From: Actinomycetes bacterium
GTDB lineage: Bacteria > Actinomycetota > Actinomycetes > Propionibacteriales > Propionibacteriaceae
Assembly: GCA_021803025.1 (NCBI GenBank)
Contig: JAJZQV010000002.1
Coordinates: 1-64,000, forward strand
Direction of reading: 5' to 3'
Length of the DNA stretch: 64,000 nt
Made by a program: the position numbers and the translations under genes. The notes below the pieces were generated by a model. That model had not been told where the DNA came from. It did no database searches and was given only the letters and a program-made list of their open reading frames with translations. Position 1 is the first letter of the stretch; each line of letters begins with the position of its first letter. Positions 37,310 to 46,276 of this stretch are shown here, piece after piece.

Positions 37310-37882
37310 ATGGCACGCTTCACGATCTTCGGCAACGGCAACATGGGCAGCGCGATCGGCTCTGTCCTCAGTGACGGCGGCAGCACCGTCACCCACATCA
37401 CCCAGACCTCTGGCGGCACGGTCGACGGCGACGTCGTCATCCTCGCCGTCCCGTACCACGCGCTGAACGACATCGTCGCGAAGTACGGCGACCAGCTGCG
37501 GGGCAAGGTCGTCGTCGACATCACCAACCCCCTGAACTTCGAGACCTTCGACTCCCTGGTCGTGCCGGCCGGAAGCTCGGCCGCCGCCGAGCTCGCTGCG
37601 AAGCTGCCCGACAGCAAGGTTCTCAAGGCCTTCAACACGAACTTCGCCGCGACCCTCTCGTCGAAGAAGGTCGGAGCGGACAAGACCACCGTGCTCGTGG
37701 CGGGTGACGACGCGTCGGCGAAGCAGGTCCTCGTGTCGGCTCTCGAGGCCGGCGGCGTGTCGGCGATCGACGCGGGCTCGCTGGCGCGCGCCCACGAGCT
37801 GGAGGCCCTCGGCTTCCTGCAGCTCACGCTCGCCGTCGGGGCGAAGCTCCCCTGGACCGGCGGCTTCGCTGTCGCCCGCTGA
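37310..37882 (+). CDS. NADPH-dependent F420 reductase-like oxidoreductase
   Basis: A 190-residue NADP-binding protein of the NADP oxidoreductase/coenzyme F420-dependent family. The dinucleotide loop GNGNMG is at 8-13, followed by VVILAVPYHAL and DITNPLNFETFDSLVVPAGSSAA segments seen in stand-alone bacterial members and in the F420H2:NADP oxidoreductase. F420 use is not proven. It is under the divergent MarR-type regulator and was apparently the first gene of an operon with the now broken hydrolase 17 bases downstream. Confidence 0.83.
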   Translation: MARFTIFGNGNMGSAIGSVLSDGGSTVTHITQTSGGTVDGDVVILAVPYHALNDIVAKYGDQLRGKVVVDITNPLNFETFDSLVVPAGSSAAAELAAKLPDSKVLKAFNTNFAATLSSKKVGADKTTVLVAGDDASAKQVLVSALEAGGVSAIDAGSLARAHELEALGFLQLTLAVGAKLPWTGGFAVAR

Positions 37883-37899
37883 CAAGCGAAGACACGCGC

Positions 37900-38112
37900 A
37901 TGAGCGAGCTGACCGCCCGTACCTCGGCCGACCCCCTGAGCGGCCCGGTGGTGGCGCTTCTCATCCACGGGTACGGCTCCTCCGAGCTCGACCTGGCGGG
38001 CCTGGCACCCATGTGGTGCCGGGCTTGCCGTGGGCCTCGCTGCGTGCGCCGCGGGTGCCGGGCAGGGGCAGCTTCGCCTGGTTCCCCGCGGGTGGGCGTC
38101 GTCGGCGTCGTC
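37900..38112 (+). pseudogene. Truncated, frameshifted alpha/beta hydrolase (esterase) remnant
   Basis: From ATG 37900 the frame encodes the start of a carboxylesterase/phospholipase-type hydrolase: VVALLIHGYGSSELDLAGLAPM with the HGYGSSE oxyanion segment. At about 38010 the homologous reading continues in the next frame as VVPGLPWASLRAPRVPGRGS and FAWFPAG, indicating a frameshift. The sequence then runs directly into the 88-bp palindrome at 38113, after which nothing hydrolase-like remains; the Ser and His of the triad are lost. Only about 70 of an expected 200 residues are left. Confidence 0.7.
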
Positions 38113-38200
38113 GGTTCACCATGTTAAGTGGGTGAAGCGGAACTTCTCATGGCGGATTTGCCATGAGAAGTGACAACTCACCCACTTAACATGGTGAACC
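38113..38200. repeat. 88-bp palindromic element, copy 1
   Basis: Two 41-nt arms (38113-38153 and 38160-38200) around loop GGATTT. The outer 23 bases (GGTTCACCATGTTAAGTGGG, then TGA) and inner 12 bases (ACTTCTCATGGC) of the arms pair perfectly; six positions in between do not. It ends the truncated hydrolase gene and is 77 bases from the 3' end of transketolase. A second 88-bp copy lies at 41294-41381. Confidence 0.95.
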
Positions 38201-38276
38201 GCATCCCCCAGCGTGAGCGCAAACGTACGCGTCCCCTGAGACCCCTTCACAGCCTCGGGCGACGCGGTGCGTGCGG

Positions 38277-40349
38277 TCAGACGAGCTCCTTGGCCGCCTT
38301 CACAACGGCGTCGGCGGTGAGGCCGAACTGCTCGAACAGGACCCCCGCAGCCGCCGAGGCGCCGAAGTGGTCGATGCCGATGGCCGTCACCTGACCGTCG
38401 AGCACGTCACGCCAGCCGATGGGCTGCGCCGCCTCGATGACCACCTTGGGCACATCCGCCGGGAGGATCGAGGCCTTGTACGCGTCCGGCTGCGCCGTGT
38501 ACCACTCGACGCACGGCATGGACACGAGCCGCGTCGGGATCCCGGCAGCCTCGAGGGTGTCACGGGCGTCGGCGGCGACCTCGACCTCGGAACCCGTCGC
38601 CACGAGGATCACGTGGGGATCCGCCGAGGCCTCTGCCAGCGTGTAGCCGCCCTTCGCGACACCCTCGGTGCTCGCGTAGCCGCTGCCCTCGGAACGGTCG
38701 AACACGCGCAGGTTCTGTCGCGAGAGGATGAGGCCGGCGGGCCGGTCGTGGTTCTTCAGCACCTGGATCCATGCTGCTGCGGTCTCGTTGGCGTCGGCCG
38801 GGCGCACCACGTCAAGGCCGGGGATGAGACGCAGGCTGGGGATGTGCTCGATCGGCTGGTGGGTGGGGCCGTCCTCGCCGACGCCGATGGAGTCGTGCGT
38901 CCAGACGAAGACGGTCGGCGCCTGGCTGAGCGCCGCGAGCCGGACCGACGAGCGCATGTAGTCGGAGAACACGAGGAACGTGCCGCCGTACGCGCGGGTC
39001 AGGCTCTCGAGGTTGATCGCGTTGAGGATGTTGCCCATCGCGTGCTCGCGGATGCCGAAGTGCATCGTGCGGCCGTCGACCGCACCGGTGAACTCCTTGG
39101 ACGAGCGGTCAGCGGGGATGAAGGAGGCGACGTCCTTCATCGTCGTGTTGTTCGAGCTGGCGAGGTCGGCCGAGCCGCCCCACAGCTCGGGCAGCACGCG
39201 GCCGAGGGCACTCAGCACGTTGCCGGACGCCGCACGCGTCGCGATCGGCTTGTCCGCAGGGAACGTGGGCAGCGCAGCGGCGATGCCCTGGGGCAGCTCG
39301 CGGGCGATGACGCGGTCGAGCAGCGCGGCCTTGTCCGCGTTGGCGCTGCGCCAGGCCGCGAACCTCTCCTCCCACGGTCCACGGGCGGCCTTGGCACGCT
39401 CGGCCGCGTTGGAGCGGGTGTAGTCGAGGACCTCGGGGTCCACGTCGAACGACTTCTCCGGGTCAAATCCCAGCTCGCGCTTCAGGCCCGCGACCTCGTC
39501 GCCGCCGAGCTTCGACCCGTGCACCGAGTGGCTGCCCGCCTTGGTCGGCAGGGGCCAGCCGATGACGGTCGTCACCTTGATGAAGGAGGGACGGTCGGTG
39601 ACGGCCTTTGCGGCCTCGATGGCCTCGTACAGCTCGTCGACCTTCTCGGAGTACGTGGTCATGCCGTTGGTGAAGTCCACGTGCTGCACGTGCCATCCGT
39701 ACGCGGCGTAGCGGGCCTCGACGTCCTCCGAGAACGCGATCTTCGTGTCGCCCTCGATGGAGATCCGGTTGTCGTCGTAGAAGAGGATGAGGTTGCCGAG
39801 CTCGAGCGTCGCCGCGAGGGACGAGGCCTCGCCCGAGACGCCCTCCTGCATGCAGCCATCTCCCGCGATGACGTAGACGAAATGGTCGAAGACGGACTCC
39901 CCCGGTACGGCGGTCGGGTCGTACAGCTGGCGCTCGCGGCGCGACGCCATGGCGAAGCCGACACCGTTCGCCACCCCCGTACCCAGCGGGCCGGTCGTGC
40001 ACTCGATGCCCTTCGTGTGGTGGACCTCGGGGTGGCCCGGCGTCTTCGAGCCCCACGTCCGCAGGCTCGCGATGTCGTCGATCTCAAGGCCGAAGCCGCC
40101 GAGGAAGAGCTGTGCGTACTGGGTCAGCGAGGCGTGGCCTGCGGACATGACGAACCGGTCGCGACCCAGCCAGTTCTCGTCGGACGGGTCGACGTTCATG
40201 ACCTTCTGGTACAGGAGGTGCGCGAGCGGGGCCAGCGAGATCGCCGTGCCAGGATGCCCGTTGCCCACCTTCTCCACCGCATCCGCCGCGAGCACCCGTG
40301 CGGTGTCGACCGCCCGCTTGTCGAGGTCCGTCCAGGTCAGGAGGCTCAT
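38277..40349 (-). CDS. tkt: Transketolase
   Basis: A 690-residue thiamine-diphosphate enzyme of the pentose phosphate pathway. The PP domain has GNGHPGTAISLAP (His32) and AGHASLTQYAQLFL (His72); the ThDP motif begins GDGCMQEGVSGEAS around 155-168 and ends at the NN-like YDDNRISIEGD. The Pyr domain with FGIREHAMG near 415 (catalytic Glu) and a C-terminal domain follow. Full length. Usually actinobacterial tkt heads a tal-zwf-opcA-pgl cluster; here none of those is adjacent, and its flanks carry the palindromic elements. Confidence 0.95.
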   Translation of the reverse strand: MSLLTWTDLDKRAVDTARVLAADAVEKVGNGHPGTAISLAPLAHLLYQKVMNVDPSDENWLGRDRFVMSAGHASLTQYAQLFLGGFGLEIDDIASLRTWGSKTPGHPEVHHTKGIECTTGPLGTGVANGVGFAMASRRERQLYDPTAVPGESVFDHFVYVIAGDGCMQEGVSGEASSLAATLELGNLILFYDDNRISIEGDTKIAFSEDVEARYAAYGWHVQHVDFTNGMTTYSEKVDELYEAIEAAKAVTDRPSFIKVTTVIGWPLPTKAGSHSVHGSKLGGDEVAGLKRELGFDPEKSFDVDPEVLDYTRSNAAERAKAARGPWEERFAAWRSANADKAALLDRVIARELPQGIAAALPTFPADKPIATRAASGNVLSALGRVLPELWGGSADLASSNNTTMKDVASFIPADRSSKEFTGAVDGRTMHFGIREHAMGNILNAINLESLTRAYGGTFLVFSDYMRSSVRLAALSQAPTVFVWTHDSIGVGEDGPTHQPIEHIPSLRLIPGLDVVRPADANETAAAWIQVLKNHDRPAGLILSRQNLRVFDRSEGSGYASTEGVAKGGYTLAEASADPHVILVATGSEVEVAADARDTLEAAGIPTRLVSMPCVEWYTAQPDAYKASILPADVPKVVIEAAQPIGWRDVLDGQVTAIGIDHFGASAAAGVLFEQFGLTADAVVKAAKELV

Positions 40350-40504
40350 GTGGGATCGCCTTTCGCAGAGGTCCGGGTTTCACCGCCCGGCGTCGTCCGG
40401 ATCAGCCTAGGTGCTGAGCGCGGACGCCACGACGTCGGGCCGCTGGTTGCACGCAGCAGGATGCCAGCTCGGCAGACCCCGGCCGCATCGTCGATTGAAT
40501 CGTC
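40350..40504. other. Intergenic region upstream of transketolase
   Basis: 155 bases between the yczE-type stop and the tkt start on the minus strand. It holds the tkt ribosome site (GAAAGGCGAT before ATG) and presumably its promoter; I see no repeat or RNA element. Confidence 0.4.
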
Positions 40505-41139
40505 TCACCCCATGGTGTCGACGAGTGGCTGGGCCGCCTGCTCCTCCCCCGGTCTCACCTCGACGCGGGAGAGGAAGAACTGGTTGAGGTGCCCGATCGA
40601 CAGCGCGTACAGGACCGTCCCGACGCCCACCACGCCTCCCATGAGCCACCCGATGCCCAGGACCGTGAGCTCGATGACGGTACGGACGAGTCGGATGCTG
40701 AGGTGGTACCGGCGGGTCAACGCCACCCATAGCCCGTCGCGCGGACCGGGCCCGAGGTGGGCGCCTACGTACAGCGCCCCGGCGAGGCCGTTGAGTACGA
40801 TGCCGCCCACGAGGAGGACGATCCGGCCGGCCAGGAAGCCGGGCGGGGCCATCACGGACAGGCCGAGGTCCGCGGCGACGCCGATGACGAGGATGTTGAG
40901 GACCGTCCCGATCCCCGGTCTCTGGCGAAGCGGGATCCAGGCGAGCAGCACGACGGCGCCCACGGCGATGGTGACCTGGCCGAACGTCAGCGGCAGTGAC
41001 GCGCGAGGCCGTAGTGGAAGACGTCCCACGGGTCGAGCCCGAGCCGGCTGCGGACCATCATGGCCATCGACCAGCCGTACAGGGCAAGGCCCAGCAGGAG
41101 CTGGGCGAGCCGTCTGGGCAGCCGGTCAGCGAGGCGCAT
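40505..41139 (-). pseudogene. YczE/YitT-like membrane protein with a one-base frameshift
   Basis: The N-terminus MRLADRLPRRLAQLLLGLAL, YGWSMAMMVRSRLGLDPWDVF and HYGLARH starts at ATG 41139 and stops after 50 residues. The continuation LPLTFGQVTIAVGAVVLLA and four more helices is in the next frame down to 40505. One missing C near 40995-41000 (CAC-TGC-CGC-TGA instead of CAC-CTG-CCG-CTG) explains both halves exactly. Full protein would be about 211 residues with five helices. It could be a real inactivation or a sequencing error. Confidence 0.85.
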
Positions 41140-41494
41140 GCGCTGATTGTGGCCGCCCGGGACCCGCCCTGCCCCGGGTGCCCACGGGCGCGTCAGGCCA
41201 TCGTGGGCTCGGAGCCGCAGTGTGTGCCCTCGATGGTGACCGACGCCCCACCAGCAAGGCGTCGGGTGCGGTTCACCATGTGCTCACGCGTGCGGTTCAC
41301 CATGTTAAGTGGGTCTGTTGGATGTTCTCATGGCGAATTCGCCATGAGAACATCCAAGACGCCCACTTAACATGGTGAACCGACGGGCGACGTGGGAAAG
41401 GCCGACAACAGGCAGGCGACGGATCCTTGCGGATGCTCCGACACCAGGAAGGGCATACCCCGACAGCCCGCCATGACGACGTAGGGTCCCCCTC
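41140..41494. other. 355-base region without an intact gene
   Basis: It contains palindromic element copy 2 (41294-41381), an extra direct partial copy of its arm start (GTGCGGTTCACCATGT at 41266-41281 and again at 41290-41305), and on the minus strand a 15-residue tail reading VTIEGTHCGSEPTMA that ends with TGA near 41192, probably the last scrap of a lost gene. The promoter of the DUF2332 gene must lie at its right end. Confidence 0.6.
41294..41381. repeat. 88-bp palindromic element, copy 2
   Basis: Same length and plan as copy 1: arms of 41 nt (41294-41334, 41341-41381) around loop GAATTC. Outer GGTTCACCATGTTAAGTGGG and inner TTCTCATGGC are shared with copy 1, while bases in the middle of the arms differ between copies yet mostly pair within this copy (TTGGATG/CATCCAA), with three mismatches. 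Confidence 0.95.
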
Positions 41495-42481
41495 ATGAGG
41501 GGGACGCGGTACTGGGAGTCCGCCGCCATCCCGGAGCTGTACGAGTGGTTCGCGACCGAGGCGGAGGCCAGCTCACCGGCGTGGGCTCGGGTGAGCAGGC
41601 AGGTCGCGGCGTCACCCTCGGTCGCCGCGCTCCTCGACAGCCTGCCGCCCACCACGCGGCAGCCGAACCTGTTCCTCGCGGCCGTCAAGCGTCTCGGGGG
41701 CCCGCTGGACGCCGACCCCGCGCTGCCGGAGTGGGTCCAGCGCCACTGGCCGGCGATCGAGCACCTCGTCACGACCCGGTTCACGCAGACCAACGAGGTG
41801 GGTCGCTGCGCCGTGCTGGCGCCGGTCCTCGCGTCGCTCCCCCAGCCGGTGGCGCTCGTCGAGGTCGGCATGTCCGCAGGGCTCGGCCTGTTCCCCGACC
41901 TGTACGGCTACCGCTGGCTGCTCGACGACGGGACCGTCGTCACAGGAGGCGTGGTGAGCGACGTGACGATCGAGTGCCAGGTCACCGGCGAAGGGCTCCC
42001 CCTGGCCGTACCCCAGGTGGCCTGGCGGGCCGGCATCGACCGCAACCCGCTCGACCCGTCCGACCACGAGGACGCGGCCTGGCTCCGCGCGCTCGTATGG
42101 CCTGGTGAGTCGGCCCGCGAGGAACGCCTCGCGGCGGCGCTGCGCACCGTGGCCGACCAGGACGCCCTGCGCGTGGCGGGCGACATCACGGACGCGCTAC
42201 CGGCCGTCGTCGCCGCCGCCCCGCGTCGGGCAACGGTGGTCGTCGTCCACTCGGCGACCCTCGCGTACCTGCCTCGTGAACGGCGGGAACGGCACCTCGA
42301 CCTCCTCGAGCGGCTGGGCGTGCACTGGGTCTCGAACGAGGGCGTGAAGGTGGTCCCCGTTGTCCGCGACGCGCTGCCCGCAGGGTTCACCGATGACCCG
42401 CGGCCGTCCTTCGTGCTGGCGCTCGACGGGCGGCCGCTGGCACGCGTGGGCAGCCACGGCCAGTGGCTGGAGTGGCTGTAG
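41495..42481 (+). CDS. DUF2332 family protein
   Basis: A 328-residue DUF2332 protein recognised by YEWFATEAEASSPAWARVSRQVA near the start, the TNEVGRCAVLAP and VEVGMSAGLGLFPDLYGYRW central segments, and VHSATLAYLPRERR near 250. The VEVGxSAGL stretch looks like a degenerate nucleotide-binding loop, but function is unknown. The gene is convergent with serA, nine bases between stops. Confidence 0.88.
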   Translation: MRGTRYWESAAIPELYEWFATEAEASSPAWARVSRQVAASPSVAALLDSLPPTTRQPNLFLAAVKRLGGPLDADPALPEWVQRHWPAIEHLVTTRFTQTNEVGRCAVLAPVLASLPQPVALVEVGMSAGLGLFPDLYGYRWLLDDGTVVTGGVVSDVTIECQVTGEGLPLAVPQVAWRAGIDRNPLDPSDHEDAAWLRALVWPGESAREERLAAALRTVADQDALRVAGDITDALPAVVAAAPRRATVVVVHSATLAYLPRERRERHLDLLERLGVHWVSNEGVKVVPVVRDALPAGFTDDPRPSFVLALDGRPLARVGSHGQWLEWL

Positions 42482-42490
42482 CCGCAGCCC

Positions 42491-43651
42491 TCAGAGGCGA
42501 CGGGCAGCGAGCACGCCGCTGATACTTCGGATCTTCGCCAGGAGGTCGTCGGACGGCTCGCCGTCTACGTCGATGATCGTGTAGGCGAGGTCGCCGCGGG
42601 ACTTGTTGAGCAGGTCGGCGATGTTGAGGCCCGCGTCCGCGAGCAAGGTGGAGATCTGGCCGACCATGTTGGGCACGTTCGAGTTGGCGATCGCGAGCCG
42701 CGTCGTCCCCGGTCCCCGGCGGAGCGTCGCCTCTGGGAAGTTGACCGAGTTGCGGATCTCGCCCTCCTCCAGGTATCGGGTCAGCTGCTCCGCCGCCATC
42801 ACGGCGCAGTTGTCCTCCGCCTCACCCGTCGACGCACCGAGGTGCGGCAGGGCGACGACCTTGTCTCTGCCCTGCAGCGCGGCTGAGGGGAAGTCGCAGA
42901 CGTACGAGGCCAAGGTGCCGTCCTCCGTGGCGGCGAGCACGGCGGCCTCGTCCACGATGCCGGCGCGCGAGAAGTTGAGAAGGACCGAGCCCGGCCTCAT
43001 GAGGGACAGCCGCTCCGCGTTGACCAAACCCCTCGTCGCGTCGACCAGCGGTACGTGGACGGTGACGATGTCCGCACCCGCGAACACGTCCTCGAGACTC
43101 GCCGCACGCTGCACGTCGCTCGCGAGCTGCCACGCGTGCCGCACGGTGATCTGCGGGTCGAACCCCAGCACCCTCATGCCGAGCGCCCTCGCCGCGTTGG
43201 CGACCTGCACCCCGATCGCACCCAGCCCGACGACACCGAGGGTGCGGCCCGGGAGCTCGAAGCCGACGAACGCTTTCTTGCCCTTCTCCGTGGCCTCGTT
43301 GATCTCGGCGTCCGTGCCCGTGAGGCCTGCCGCGAACGCAGCCGCCGGGACGAGGTTGCGCGCGGCGAGGAGGATCCCCGCAATGACCAGCTCCTTCACC
43401 GCGTTCGCGTTGGCACCCGGCGTGTTGAACACCACGACCCCGCGCCCGCTCAGCTCCGCGACGGGGATGTTGTTCGTGCCCGCTCCAGCCCTCGCCACCG
43501 CGAGCACCGAGTCGGGCAGCGTGACGCTATGCAGGTCGGCGGAGCGCACCAGGACACCGTCGGGGCTCTCGACGTCCGGGCCCACCTCGTACGAACCGGG
43601 CAGGCGGTCGAGCCCGACAGCGCTGATGGCGTTGTACGTGCGGATCCTCAC
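42491..43651 (-). CDS. serA: D-3-phosphoglycerate dehydrogenase with ACT domain
   Basis: A 386-residue enzyme for the first step of serine synthesis. The NAD loop is GLGAIGVQVANAARALG near 145-161, the catalytic His lies in ALPHLGASTGEAEDN near 275, and a C-terminal ACT domain covers about 310-386 for serine feedback. It lacks the extra intervening domain of the mycobacterial form. GTG 43651 is four bases after the serC stop, so serC-serA is an operon. A second, unrelated hydroxyacid dehydrogenase is at the window start. Confidence 0.9.
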   Translation of the reverse strand: MRIRTYNAISAVGLDRLPGSYEVGPDVESPDGVLVRSADLHSVTLPDSVLAVARAGAGTNNIPVAELSGRGVVVFNTPGANANAVKELVIAGILLAARNLVPAAAFAAGLTGTDAEINEATEKGKKAFVGFELPGRTLGVVGLGAIGVQVANAARALGMRVLGFDPQITVRHAWQLASDVQRAASLEDVFAGADIVTVHVPLVDATRGLVNAERLSLMRPGSVLLNFSRAGIVDEAAVLAATEDGTLASYVCDFPSAALQGRDKVVALPHLGASTGEAEDNCAVMAAEQLTRYLEEGEIRNSVNFPEATLRRGPGTTRLAIANSNVPNMVGQISTLLADAGLNIADLLNKSRGDLAYTIIDVDGEPSDDLLAKIRSISGVLAARRL

Positions 43652-43655
43652 GCGC

Positions 43656-44738
43656 TCAGCCGTTCGTGGCCGCGAAGTCGGCCATGAACGCGATGAGGGC
43701 GTCCACGCCCTCGCGCGGCATCGCGTTGTAGATGCTGGCCCGCATGCCGCCGACGGAGCGATGGCCCGCGAGGTTCGTGAGACCGGCCGCCGTGGCGTCC
43801 GCCACAAACTTCTTGTCGAGGTCCGGGTTCGCCAGGAGGAACGTCACGTTCATGATCGACCGGCTGTCCGTCGCCACGGGGTTCGTGTAGAAGGGGTGGA
43901 CGTCGATGAAGTCGTACAGGGCCGCAGCCTTGGCCCGGTTGATCTCGGCCATGCCCTCGACACCGCCCTTTCCCTCGATCCACGCGAGGATCTTGCCGAG
44001 CAGGTAGATGCCGAACGTGGGCGGCGTGTTGAGCATCGAGTCGTTGGCGGCCATGCCTGCGTACTCGAGGATGGTCGGCGTCTCGATCCGCGCGTGGCCC
44101 ATGAGGTCGCGGCGGACGACCACGACGCACATGCCGGCCGGGCCGAGGTTCTTCTGGGTCCCGGCGTAGATGACGCCGAACTTCGACACGTCCGTCGGCT
44201 GGGACAGGATCATCGAGCTCATGTCCGCGACGAGGGGCACGTCACCCGTCTCCGGCACGTAGCCGAACGCCACGCCGCCGATGGTCTCGTTGGGCGTGTA
44301 GTGGACATACCTGGCGCCCGGGTGCAGCTCGTACGACCCGGCGGCCGGTGTCGTCGTGTAGTTCGACGCCTTCTCGTCCGCGACCACCTGGACGTCGAGC
44401 CCGTACTTCTTGGCCTCGGCGATGGCCTTCGCCGACCACTGGCCGGTGTTGAGGACATCGATGGAGTCGCCCGGCGCGGTGAGATTCATCGGCACTGCCG
44501 CGAACTGTCCGGTCGCGCCTCCCTGAAGGAACAGGACGGCGTAGTCGTCCGGAACGCCCATGACCGACCTGAACCGCGCCTCGGTCTCGGCGGCGCAGGC
44601 GACGAACGCCTTGCCCCGGTGGGAGACCTCCATGACGCTCATGCCGGAGCCCTGCCAGTCGGTGAGCTCGGCGGCCGCCTCCTCGAGGACCTCGAGGGGC
44701 ATGACAGCAGGACCTGCGGAGAAGTTGTAGACGCGCAC
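43656..44738 (-). CDS. serC: Phosphoserine transaminase
   Basis: A 360-residue class V aminotransferase of E. coli-like SerC type. NFSAGPAVMP near the start, LQGGATGQFAAVPMNL around 71-86, and the PLP lysine Lys196 in YAGTQKNLGPAG are diagnostic. It makes phosphoserine from phosphohydroxypyruvate and glutamate, the product of the serA enzyme encoded next. This differs from the mycobacterial-type SerC in length and motif, so it may have a Firmicutes/proteobacterial-like lineage. Confidence 0.93.
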   Translation of the reverse strand: MRVYNFSAGPAVMPLEVLEEAAAELTDWQGSGMSVMEVSHRGKAFVACAAETEARFRSVMGVPDDYAVLFLQGGATGQFAAVPMNLTAPGDSIDVLNTGQWSAKAIAEAKKYGLDVQVVADEKASNYTTTPAAGSYELHPGARYVHYTPNETIGGVAFGYVPETGDVPLVADMSSMILSQPTDVSKFGVIYAGTQKNLGPAGMCVVVVRRDLMGHARIETPTILEYAGMAANDSMLNTPPTFGIYLLGKILAWIEGKGGVEGMAEINRAKAAALYDFIDVHPFYTNPVATDSRSIMNVTFLLANPDLDKKFVADATAAGLTNLAGHRSVGGMRASIYNAMPREGVDALIAFMADFAATNG

Positions 44739-44819
44739 GCCGACATCCTCTCACTGCGGGTAGGCCCCTTCGCCACTCGATACCGCGCCCGTACAGTAGC
44801 CGGACACGGAAGGACACCG

Positions 44820-45641
44820 ATGAACCAGCGCACCATCGTCATCACCGGAGCCAGCGACGGGATCGGGCGTGCGGCCGCGGAAGCGCTGGCCACGCGCGCC
44901 GACACCACGCTCGTGCTCGTGGGCCGCAACGCGACCAAGATCGCCGAGGTGGGCGAGCGTCTGGGCTGCGAGCACCACGTGTGCGACTTCGCACGGCTCG
45001 GCGACGTGCGGTCGCTGGCGGCCAGCCTTCGGCAGAGCCACCCCGTCATCGACGTCCTCGCGAACAACGCCGGCGGGGTCTTCGCACCCCGGACGGTCAC
45101 ACCCGACGGGTACGAGACGACGCTGCAGGTGAACCACCTCGCCCCTCTTCTCCTCACCGAGGAGCTGCTGCCCGCCCTGCGCGCCGGTGAGGGCACGGTC
45201 ATCTTCACCGCGAGCAGGGCCGCTTTCCGGGGCTCCATCGACCTTCGTGACCTCGGCAAGGAGAGGGGCTGGACGTCGTTCGGTGCGTACGGGGCCGCGA
45301 AGCTCGCGAACATCGTGACCGCGAGCGCGCTGCAGCGCCGGTACGGGGCGGAGGGGATCAACACCGCCTCGCTTCACCCCGGCGTGGTGGCGACATCCTT
45401 CGGGTCGGGCACCGGAGCGCTCGTACGGTTCTTCTACGCCTCTGGGCTCGGCAAGCGCTTCCTGCGCACGCCTGAGCAGGGGGCCGACACGCTGGTGTGG
45501 CTCGCGACGACGAAGCCCGGCGTGGACTGGCGTCCTGGGGGCTACTACGCGGACCGCCGGCTCGCTCAGCCGCCGAAGCAGGCCCTCGACGACGCCTTCG
45601 GCGACCGCCTCCTGGAGGCGAGCGAGCTCCTCATCCGATGA
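44820..45641 (+). CDS. Short-chain dehydrogenase/reductase
   Basis: A 273-residue SDR. NADP loop TGASDGIG at 9-16, NNAG at 82-85, catalytic Ser132, Tyr157 and Lys161 (YGAAK). It belongs to the retinol dehydrogenase/WW-domain oxidoreductase-like group, whose bacterial substrates are mostly unknown. Ends in ATGA overlap with the kinase gene, so they form an operon. Divergent from serC with 81 bases between. Confidence 0.9.
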   Translation: MNQRTIVITGASDGIGRAAAEALATRADTTLVLVGRNATKIAEVGERLGCEHHVCDFARLGDVRSLAASLRQSHPVIDVLANNAGGVFAPRTVTPDGYETTLQVNHLAPLLLTEELLPALRAGEGTVIFTASRAAFRGSIDLRDLGKERGWTSFGAYGAAKLANIVTASALQRRYGAEGINTASLHPGVVATSFGSGTGALVRFFYASGLGKRFLRTPEQGADTLVWLATTKPGVDWRPGGYYADRRLAQPPKQALDDAFGDRLLEASELLIR

Positions 45642-46276
45642 CGGTCGACGTCGGCGCGCTGACCGAGGAGGTCCTCGGTCTCGTCGCCTCTCGCAGGCGT
45701 GTCCTCGTGGGGATCTGCGGAGCGCCCGGAGCGGGCAAGTCAACACTGTCGACACTCCTCGTCGACGCCGTCAACGCGACGAGACCGGGTACGGCCGTGG
45801 TCGTCGGCATGGACGGCTTCCACCTGGCGAAGTCGGTGATCGCCGGCGATGAGCGCCGCTACCGGCGCGGCGCGCCCGACACCTTCGACGCCGGGGGGTA
45901 CGCGGCGCTGCTCGCGCGGTTGCGTACCTGCGACGATCCCGTCGTGTACGCGCCCGAGTACCGCCGCGAGATCGAGGACCCGGTCAATGCAGCGGTACCG
46001 GTGCCCCGGGAAGTGCGGCTGGTGGTCACGGAGGGCAACTACCTCCTCCACCCGGACTGGCGGGCGGCGAGGTCCCAGCTCGACGAGGTCTGGTACCTCG
46101 AGGCGCCCGACGAGGCCGTACGGGTCGAGCGGCTCATCGCGCGCCACGTGCGCTATGGCAAGGCGCCCGAGCGGGCCCGTACCCACGTCCTCACCTCGGA
46201 CGAGGCCAACGCAGCGCTCGTCGCCGGCCATCGCGGGCAGGCGGACCGGGTGCTCCGCTGGCCGTCCTGGGTGTGA
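45638..46276 (+). CDS. Nucleoside/nucleotide kinase family protein (P-loop)
   Basis: A 212-residue P-loop kinase of the uridine/pantothenate-kinase-like family. Walker A GAPGAGKS is at 28-35, followed by VGMDGFHLAKSVI, the DxxH-type substrate segment, and VTEGNYLLHPDW near 130. The RRGAPDTFD motif is typical of the YfdH/FrcK/fructose-kinase-like members. The natural substrate is not determined. Translationally coupled to the SDR upstream. Confidence 0.87.
   Translation: MTVDVGALTEEVLGLVASRRRVLVGICGAPGAGKSTLSTLLVDAVNATRPGTAVVVGMDGFHLAKSVIAGDERRYRRGAPDTFDAGGYAALLARLRTCDDPVVYAPEYRREIEDPVNAAVPVPREVRLVVTEGNYLLHPDWRAARSQLDEVWYLEAPDEAVRVERLIARHVRYGKAPERARTHVLTSDEANAALVAGHRGQADRVLRWPSWV

Noticed and set aside
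41180-41260. Minus-strand tail VTIEGTHCGSEPTMA before TGA
   Set aside because: Too short to identify; it may be a scrap of a lost gene and is mentioned only in the region note.
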